Shown: piece after piece, positions 58,615-64,000 of the stretch
Numbering within the stretch: the stretch's first letter is position 1
Layout: every line of letters begins with the position of its first letter
Source of the DNA: Desulforhabdus sp. TSK
GTDB taxonomy: Bacteria; Desulfobacterota; Syntrophobacteria; Syntrophobacterales; Syntrophobacteraceae
Length of the DNA stretch: 64,000 nt
Reading direction: 5' to 3'
Assembly (NCBI RefSeq): GCF_022836495.1
Contig: NZ_BQXM01000004.1
Location: 1-64,000, forward strand
The notes under the pieces: model-generated
Told to the model about the DNA's origin: nothing
What the model saw: the letters and a program-made list of their open reading frames with translations, nothing else
The model's database searches: none
Position numbers and translations under genes: made by a program

Positions 58615-59457
58615 ATGCCTTTGCGCAAAAAGCATTCACACCTGGGTGGGGCTCCTGCCGAGGCGGGAGGGGGAGGAGAAAACTCGAGGGGTTTCTCCCC
58701 GGAGGCTATGAAAGGGGTGCGCCTTCAAAAGGTGATCGCCCAGGCGGGCATGGCTTCTCGACGCGCTGCCGAAGAGATGATCCGGCAGGGAAGGGTGACC
58801 GTCAATGGCCGGGTGATCACGGAGCTCGGCCACTGCGTGGATCCCGCCAGGGATGAAATCCGCGTGGATCAGCAGACGATTGCTGCCGAGGAAAAGAAGG
58901 TCTACCTGCTCTTTTACAAGCCCAGGCAGTGTGTTACAACCCTGCGCGATCCCCAGGGCCGGCGGACGGTTTTGGACCTTATCCCTCCGATGGGGGTTCG
59001 GTTGTTTCCCGTGGGGCGACTGGATTATGATGCCGAAGGACTGCTGCTTCTCACCAACGACGGTCTGTTGGGCAATCGGCTGCAGCACCCCCGCTATGGC
59101 GTGAGCAAAGTCTACGAGGTCAAGGTACAGGGCCGACCGGCTCCCGAAGCGCTCCAGCGCCTGCGCTCGGGCATTTCCCTGGAGGAGGGAACGACGTCTC
59201 CCGCGGAGGTGACGGTCATGGGGACTCTGCCGAGAGCCGCCTGGCTCCGCATCGTACTGCACCAGGGCTGGTACCGGCAGATCAAGCGCATGATGGAATC
59301 CGTGGGGCATCCTGTATTGAAGATCAAGAGAGTGGCCTACGGTCCGTTGACGTTGGGAAGACTCGCTCCAGGGGACTATCGTTCCCTTTCCGAAAAAGAA
59401 GTCCGGCGGTTATACAATCTGGTTCCACTTGAACAGGAGCAGGCCGAAAGGAAATGA
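58615..59457 (+). CDS. rluB: RluB/RsuA-family pseudouridine synthase
   Basis: 280 aa from ATG 58615. An S4 domain (GVRLQKVIAQAGMASRRAAEEMIRQGRVTVNG) is followed by the synthase domain with the catalytic Asp in FPVGRLDYDAEGLLLLTNDG, and GWYRQIKRMMESVGHPVLKIKRVAYGPL near the end. The N-terminal 30 residues are a basic extension. Members modify 23S U2605 (RluB) or 16S U516 (RsuA); the eukaryote-like RluB is preferred by length. It starts 1 nt after trpS and overlaps the next gene by 4 nt. Confidence 0.88.
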   Translation: MPLRKKHSHLGGAPAEAGGGGENSRGFSPEAMKGVRLQKVIAQAGMASRRAAEEMIRQGRVTVNGRVITELGHCVDPARDEIRVDQQTIAAEEKKVYLLFYKPRQCVTTLRDPQGRRTVLDLIPPMGVRLFPVGRLDYDAEGLLLLTNDGLLGNRLQHPRYGVSKVYEVKVQGRPAPEALQRLRSGISLEEGTTSPAEVTVMGTLPRAAWLRIVLHQGWYRQIKRMMESVGHPVLKIKRVAYGPLTLGRLAPGDYRSLSEKEVRRLYNLVPLEQEQAERK

Positions 59458-61736
59458 GCAGCAGAAACCGAAGAAATTATCCGTACAGCTTAGATGAATC
59501 TTTGGTTGCCTCTCGGGAAAAGCCCAAAAAGCGTGGACCCTTGCGCATCCTGGTGGGGGTGCTTTGCGTGGCCTTGCTGGCGGGAGGCTTTTATTTCCTG
59601 GCCAGTGCGTTTTCCCCTGAGCGCGTGTCGTGCATCATGCCGTTTCCCAAAAAGCTGCTGGCGCTCCGCTTTCAGCACAACGGTCAGGAAGTCATCCTGC
59701 TGCCGGAATCTCAGGTGCTGGTGAACCCGAGAGATTCCATTCAACTCCTGGCGGTTCAGACAGACGGCTGGGTCTCCTGGGGTACCAAGGTCATCGCCTC
59801 GGACATGGATATTGCAGCCATCATGGGCCGACCCGCTGTCATTCGGGAGCTCATGCCCCATGAAGATTTTGAAACCTCCAAGACAGTGGAAATCCGGGTT
59901 CTGCTCTGGAACCGTGTCATTGGAAAGGTCTCCTTTCTGATCGAACTGGACGGCAAGGACTGGCTCCAGAAAGCCAATGCCGCAACGCAGGACGATCAGA
60001 AAATCAAGTACCTGGAGAAAGCCCTGCAGGGAAATCCCGGCAACGTTCTGATTAAGACGCAGTTGGCGGCCCTGTACGTCGAAAAGAAGAAGCTCGACGA
60101 AGCGGCGCAACTCTACAAGCAGGTGGATCAATCGGGTAAATCCAAGTCCGTTCTCGAACACCTCCTCGAGGTCTACAAGCAGCAAAACCGGACCGACGAG
60201 GCCCTCATGGTCTACCTGGATCTCTTGAAGCTTTCGGAAGACCAGGAATATTTCAAAGAATTCCTCCAATACGTGCAGAAAAGCAAGCCCAGGGACGATG
60301 CAGTGAAGTTCCTGGAAAAACACCAGAAAACTATCCCTCCGGCGTTCCGGAGCTCTTTGATGCTCTTCTTGGCCGACCTCCACACGCAGGCCCGAAACTG
60401 GGATAAGGCCGCTTCCAATTACGAGGGTGCCATCCGGTCCGGCATGAAGGACCAAACGGTTCTGTACAATTTGGTCGTTTCCTACCAGCAGAGCGATAAC
60501 CTGGACAAGGCTATTCCCGCCATGGAAAGGTACCTGCAGTCCAACCCGGGAGACCTCAAAAGCTGGATGCAGCTGGGGGGGATGCTTGAAAAGAAGGGAT
60601 CTGCCGGAAGGGCCGTGGAGGTGTACCGGAAGATACTGGAAAAGAATCCCCAGAATAAAGCGGCTCTGCTGCGTGTGGTGGCGCTCCTGGAAAAAACGAA
60701 CGACAAGGACGCCCTCCAGGATGCTTACGAAAAGCTCGCCGAAATGCAGCCCGACAACCGGACGATCCAGCACAATCTCGCCGTTCTCTATTACGATGCG
60801 AAGAAATGGGATAAAGCGGCGGACGCATTCCAGGCCATTGCGGCCCAGGATCCCAAAGATGTGGAGTCCAGGAAGTACCTGTTGGATATTTATCGCAAAA
60901 CCAACAATGACAAGGGGGAGCATGAAATCCTCAAGTCCCTCGCCCTCATGGATTCGAAAAACACGGGCTATTACGATGCCCTTTTCTCGTCCTACGACGA
61001 AAAAAAGGATTACAAGGGGATTGTGTCGCTCTTTCAGGAAGCCACTGAACGGAACCCGGATTCAGTGGCCTTCCATAATTATCTCCTGTACGGCCTCCTG
61101 AAACAGGGAGACAAAAAGGGAGCCGCAAAGGAACTGGAAGACCTCATCCGTCTTCAGCCCAAAGAGACGAAGCACTTGAAACAGGCAGCCGATCTCTACG
61201 CCAGCATCGGAAATTACCCCGAGGCATCCAAAAAGCTGGAACAACTGTTGAAAATGGATCCCAAAAACAAAGAGATTCAAGACCGGTATCTGCAGCTTCG
61301 CCGAAAATCCTTCGGTCCGTCTTCCCCCACTGCCTCCACACCTGCGGCCACCGCCGCCCCTGCCGAAAAAACTGGGGAATCGGGGAAACCGACTGAAAGC
61401 GCAAAGCCCGGCGCCGAGGGGAAGCCTGCAGCCGCGGCAAAACCTACAGTACGGGAAAAATCAGAGGCCGGATCGAAGCCTGAAGAGGTTCCCAAATCCG
61501 CAACAGCACCGAAGGCGGTCGTTGCCCCCAAAGCCCCTGCGGCCAAGAAAACTGAAGCGGCCGCCGGCAAGCCCCCTGAGGATGCAAAACCGTCGGTCCC
61601 CCCCAAGACCGAAGCCGGCGTAAAGCCTGCGGTTGCCTCGAAACCTGTTGCCGCATCCAAGCCTGCTGCCGCCGCCAAGTCCGACCCCGATGCCAGGCCC
61701 GCCGCTAACACCAAGCCGGCTCCGGCGTCACCATGA
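59454..61736 (+). CDS. membrane-anchored TPR protein with Ala/Pro/Lys-rich tail
   Basis: 760 aa. A basic N-terminus and one membrane helix (PLRILVGVLCVALLAGGFYFLA) are followed by a beta-rich region to about residue 165, then about ten TPR-like helical pairs (for example NPGNVLIKTQLAALYVEKKKLDEAAQLYKQ; NPGDLKSWMQLGGMLEKKGSAGRAVEVYRK) to about 620, and a tail of 135 residues rich in A, P, K and S with repeats of AAxKPxA type. It is an envelope scaffold of unknown partner. The start overlaps the preceding stop (ATGA). Confidence 0.85.
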   Translation: MSSRNRRNYPYSLDESLVASREKPKKRGPLRILVGVLCVALLAGGFYFLASAFSPERVSCIMPFPKKLLALRFQHNGQEVILLPESQVLVNPRDSIQLLAVQTDGWVSWGTKVIASDMDIAAIMGRPAVIRELMPHEDFETSKTVEIRVLLWNRVIGKVSFLIELDGKDWLQKANAATQDDQKIKYLEKALQGNPGNVLIKTQLAALYVEKKKLDEAAQLYKQVDQSGKSKSVLEHLLEVYKQQNRTDEALMVYLDLLKLSEDQEYFKEFLQYVQKSKPRDDAVKFLEKHQKTIPPAFRSSLMLFLADLHTQARNWDKAASNYEGAIRSGMKDQTVLYNLVVSYQQSDNLDKAIPAMERYLQSNPGDLKSWMQLGGMLEKKGSAGRAVEVYRKILEKNPQNKAALLRVVALLEKTNDKDALQDAYEKLAEMQPDNRTIQHNLAVLYYDAKKWDKAADAFQAIAAQDPKDVESRKYLLDIYRKTNNDKGEHEILKSLALMDSKNTGYYDALFSSYDEKKDYKGIVSLFQEATERNPDSVAFHNYLLYGLLKQGDKKGAAKELEDLIRLQPKETKHLKQAADLYASIGNYPEASKKLEQLLKMDPKNKEIQDRYLQLRRKSFGPSSPTASTPAATAAPAEKTGESGKPTESAKPGAEGKPAAAAKPTVREKSEAGSKPEEVPKSATAPKAVVAPKAPAAKKTEAAAGKPPEDAKPSVPPKTEAGVKPAVASKPVAASKPAAAAKSDPDARPAANTKPAPASP

Positions 61737-61868
61737 CCGGGTGGCGCCCTGTGCACTCAACCCTTCCGTTGCTGGCTTCGGCTCTGGGGTGTGCTCGGGT
61801 AGCCCGAACCAGCACAACCGTTTTTTGTCTCGGAGGATATTTTTCGGGCGTATGTGTATGTGAGCTCC

Positions 61869-63275
61869 ATGAGCAATGTATTGATCATAGATGACGATCA
61901 GGACATGTGCGCCCTGCTGGCAGTGATGGTCCGGAAAAGAGGACACGAGCCCACCTGCGCTCACACTCTTGATGAGGGGATAGCCGCACTCTCTGCTGAA
62001 GAGTTCGATGTTGTCTTCCTGGATGTGAACCTGCCCGACGGCAGTGGACTGGACGCACTACCGATCCTGTCCCAAACCCCTTCTGGTCCCGAAGTGATCA
62101 TCATCACCGGGGCGGGGGATGCCGATGGTGCAGCCCTGGCCATTCGCAGCGGGGCCTGGGACTATATCGAAAAGCCAGCTTCCATCCAGCACATGATGCT
62201 GCCTTTCGTGCGAGCCCTTCAATACAGGGAAGAAAAGCTCGCCCGTTCTCATGCCGCTGGTGTGATGGTTTTGAAACGGGAAGGCATTGTAGGCAGGAGC
62301 CCCCAGCTCCTGGCCAGTTTCGATTTGCTGGCCCGGGCCGCTCCCACGGAGGCCAGCATCCTTATCACGGGCGAAACCGGTACAGGCAAAGAGCTCTTCG
62401 CGCTGGCCGTGCACGGGAACAGCCCGCGAGCTTCCCAATCTTTTGTTGTGCTGGACTGCTCCGTTCTTCCAGAAACTCTCGTGGAGAGCCTCCTTTTCGG
62501 ACATACAAAAGGAGCCTTTACCGGGGCCGACTGTCCCAGAGAGGGGCTGATCAAGCAGGCCGACGGAGGAATGCTCTTTCTGGACGAGGTGGGAGAACTC
62601 CCCCTCAGCCTTCAGAAGGCTTTCCTGCGCGTCCTGCAGGAGAGACGGTTCCGTCCCCTGGGCAGCAGAACGGAGGTCTCCAGCGATTTCAGGCTGGTAG
62701 CAGCCACCAACCGAAACCTCTCTCGCATGGCGGCGGAGGGAGCGTTCCGGGAAGATCTGCTCTTCCGCCTGAGAACCTTCTCCATTGAGCTGCCGCCGCT
62801 GCGAGAGCGCAACGGGGACATTTTTGAACTGGCGGTGCATCACCTCGCCAGGATCTGCGAACGGCACAGGATCGGCCTCAAAGGGTTTGTGCCTGAATTC
62901 ATCGAAGCCCTGACGCATTATCCCTGGCCGGGGAACGTTCGCGAGCTCTTCCATGCCATGGAAAGCGCCGTGGCTTCCGCTCATTACGAGCCAACCCTTT
63001 ATCCCAAGCATCTGCCCGAAGATATCCGCATCTTCCTGGCTCAACACTCGCTCATCAGAGCGGGTCAATCGGTACCTCCCCGTCTCCAGCCCGACCTGGA
63101 GCCCGAAGCCCCGCTCCCGCTTCGTGAGTATCGCGAAGCCATGGACCGACAATACCTTCAAAATCTGATGGCTCACACGCGTGGAAACATCCGGCAGGCT
63201 TGCCGACTGTCCGGACTATCCCGCTCCCGCCTCTACAGTCTCCTGAAGCTGCATGGCATCAGGCCCACGGAGTGA
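61869..63275 (+). CDS. NtrC-family sigma-54-dependent response regulator
   Basis: 468 aa from ATG 61869. Receiver domain with Asp52 ([11 protein letters not shown]), AAA+ domain with Walker A GETGTGKE, the sigma-54 contact loop GAFTGA, Walker [15 protein letters not shown] and sensor [11 protein letters not shown], then a FIS-type HTH ([25 protein letters not shown]). It activates sigma-54 promoters after phosphorylation. No kinase is adjacent. A candidate sigma-54 promoter and a dyad lie downstream, in front of the chemoreceptor gene, which it may control. Confidence 0.92.
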   Translation: MSNVLIIDDDQDMCALLAVMVRKRGHEPTCAHTLDEGIAALSAEEFDVVFLDVNLPDGSGLDALPILSQTPSGPEVIIITGAGDADGAALAIRSGAWDYIEKPASIQHMMLPFVRALQYREEKLARSHAAGVMVLKREGIVGRSPQLLASFDLLARAAPTEASILITGETGTGKELFALAVHGNSPRASQSFVVLDCSVLPETLVESLLFGHTKGAFTGADCPREGLIKQADGGMLFLDEVGELPLSLQKAFLRVLQERRFRPLGSRTEVSSDFRLVAATNRNLSRMAAEGAFREDLLFRLRTFSIELPPLRERNGDIFELAVHHLARICERHRIGLKGFVPEFIEALTHYPWPGNVRELFHAMESAVASAHYEPTLYPKHLPEDIRIFLAQHSLIRAGQSVPPRLQPDLEPEAPLPLREYREAMDRQYLQNLMAHTRGNIRQACRLSGLSRSRLYSLLKLHGIRPTE

Positions 63276-63329
63276 TGCCCCGGATGCTTCCCGGCAGTTT
63301 CCTCCCCCTGAGTCTCATTTTTGGGAATT

Positions 63330-63347
63330 TGTCCTGAAAACAGGACA
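63330..63347. promoter_or_regulatory. TGTCCTG dyad, possible enhancer site
   Basis: TGTCCTG (63330-63336), AAAA, CAGGACA (63341-63347): a perfect 7-bp inverted repeat about 100 bp upstream of the candidate sigma-54 promoter, the usual distance for an activator site. It lies 55 bp after the regulator stop and could instead be a terminator stem, though no T-tract follows. Confidence 0.45.
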
Positions 63348-63443
63348 CCACATGGCTCTTCTCCCGGGACGCCTGCAGGCTGGCTATGCACTGGACGGGC
63401 CTTCCGCGCCGTAGGGAGAAGGCTTCGGATGCCTGGCATTCAG

Positions 63444-63459
63444 TGGCATGGATTCTGCT
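63444..63459 (+). promoter_or_regulatory. candidate sigma-54 promoter
   Basis: TGGCATG-GATT-CTGCT has GG and GC exactly 10 nt apart, the -24/-12 rule; the consensus is TGGCACG-N4-TTGCT, so three bases differ. It faces the chemoreceptor gene 118 nt away. Confidence 0.4.
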
Positions 63460-63577
63460 CAAAGGCTTCTCCCAGGATGGTCCAGCACGCGCCGTTCTCG
63501 ACCAGGCGGGACCTGCCTGTCGGGCAGAAAGAAGGTAACACCTCGGGGGCATGAGTACAAATTCAGGAGGAAAAGAA

Positions 63578-64000
63578 ATGTTCAAGGGAATGAAACTGGG
63601 GACAAAGATTTTGGGTGGATTTGGCATTCTCATCATCCTCGCACTGGGGTTGGGGGGGCTGGCGGTGGTCAAAATGAAGGGAATCGAGTCGAAATCGGTG
63701 ATACTCTCGCGGGAGTACGTACCGGAAACCCTCATCGGCAGTGAGTTTGAACGGAATGTTTTCAGCACCATGTTTGCCATCAGGGCGTATGGGTACACGG
63801 GAGAGAAACGGTTCCATGAAGAAGGCCTGGCGGCCATGGCGGAAGTAAAAGAGACACTGAAGAAAGCTGAAGCTCTTGCTGCCGCGGCCCTTCACCTGAC
63901 CCAGTTGAAGGCATCTGTCGGTGAAGCTGCAGAGTCCATGACGGAGTATGACCGGCTCATCAGGGAAACGGAGAAAAACGTCAACGAGCTGGCCAAAATC
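63578..64000 (+). CDS. methyl-accepting chemotaxis protein (N-terminal part, runs off right edge)
   Basis: 141 codons are visible. A GGAGGAAAAGAA precedes the ATG. MFKGMKLGTKILGGFGILII begins a membrane helix; the following periplasmic part (VILSREYVPETLIGSEFERN, MFAIRAYGYTGEKRFHEEG) looks like a four-helix bundle ligand domain of the 4HB/HBM type, as in many chemoreceptors. The signalling part is outside the window. Confidence 0.8.
   Translation, partial: MFKGMKLGTKILGGFGILIILALGLGGLAVVKMKGIESKSVILSREYVPETLIGSEFERNVFSTMFAIRAYGYTGEKRFHEEGLAAMAEVKETLKKAEALAAAALHLTQLKASVGEAAESMTEYDRLIRETEKNVNELAKI

Larger units (their letters stand above)
63276..63577. other. 302-bp intergenic region before the chemoreceptor gene
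   Basis: No gene. It holds the dyad at 63330-63347 and the candidate sigma-54 promoter at 63444-63459. Confidence 0.6.

Noticed and set aside
56766-58628. 620-codon open frame antisense to the M50 protease and trpS genes
   Set aside because: Shadow; both sense genes have clear catalytic motifs.

Overview
The window reads as the chromosome of a strictly anaerobic, Gram-negative bacterium of the Desulfobacterota (former Deltaproteobacteria), perhaps near the Syntrophobacterales; the rank below phylum is inference. The reasons are a complete fumarate-addition pathway for toluene-type hydrocarbons, an ETF:menaquinone oxidoreductase of the kind used by anaerobic aromatic degraders, outer-membrane and Tat/Sec-type exported proteins, and a GC-rich housekeeping half with many dispersed palindromic repeats.

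Region 1 (1-10112, minus strand) is a benzylsuccinate synthase locus: bssD (activase), bssC (58 aa, easily missed), bssA (glycyl radical subunit with Cys490, Arg505 and Gly826) and bssB, followed by a VWA protein and a MoxR ATPase (BssE type). An internal promoter sits before the MoxR gene, and downstream of it lies an unusual tail: a ThiS/MoaD-like protein, a 174-aa unknown, a ThiF/MoeB-like E1, a DUF4125 protein and an Old Yellow Enzyme that runs off the left edge. Region 2 (10113-12948) holds two AT-rich control regions flanking a gene for a double TetR protein (two TetR DNA-binding domains in one chain). Region 3 (12949-25072, plus strand) is bbsABCDEFGH in the classical order, then a small Cys-rich ORF, etfB, etfA and a membrane Fe-S oxidoreductase. 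Together these genes add fumarate to a methyl-arene, activate the product with CoA from succinyl-CoA, beta-oxidise it to an aroyl-CoA and succinyl-CoA, and pass the electrons from the acyl-CoA dehydrogenase to menaquinone. The substrate could be toluene or a relative such as 2-methylnaphthalene; sequence reading alone cannot decide.

Region 4 (25262-30330) has a putative aromatic-compound outer-membrane channel, a small exported protein and an arsenic locus in decay: a good promoter, a broken arsR, an intact redox-active small protein, a frameshifted arsC, an intact ACR3 pump and a truncated arsM, with a MITE-like element in between. Region 5 (30555-48300) is general: cold-shock protein, an ECF sigma/anti-sigma operon with two oxyanion-type transporters and a Spy-like protein, an ACT protein, a methyltransferase, a SpmAB-like fusion, a receiver-kinase, a secreted protein with 11 tandem repeats and a SpoIIE-type phosphatase. 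Region 6 (48586-64000) has tRNA-Trp, a split biotin carboxylase/carboxyltransferase pair with a divergent active site, xerD, a DHH-CBS-CCA tRNA nucleotidyltransferase, an M50 protease, trpS, an RluB-type pseudouridine synthase, a TPR protein, a sigma-54 activator and the start of a chemoreceptor gene behind a candidate sigma-54 promoter.

All calls come from reading translations and motifs by eye; no database search was run.
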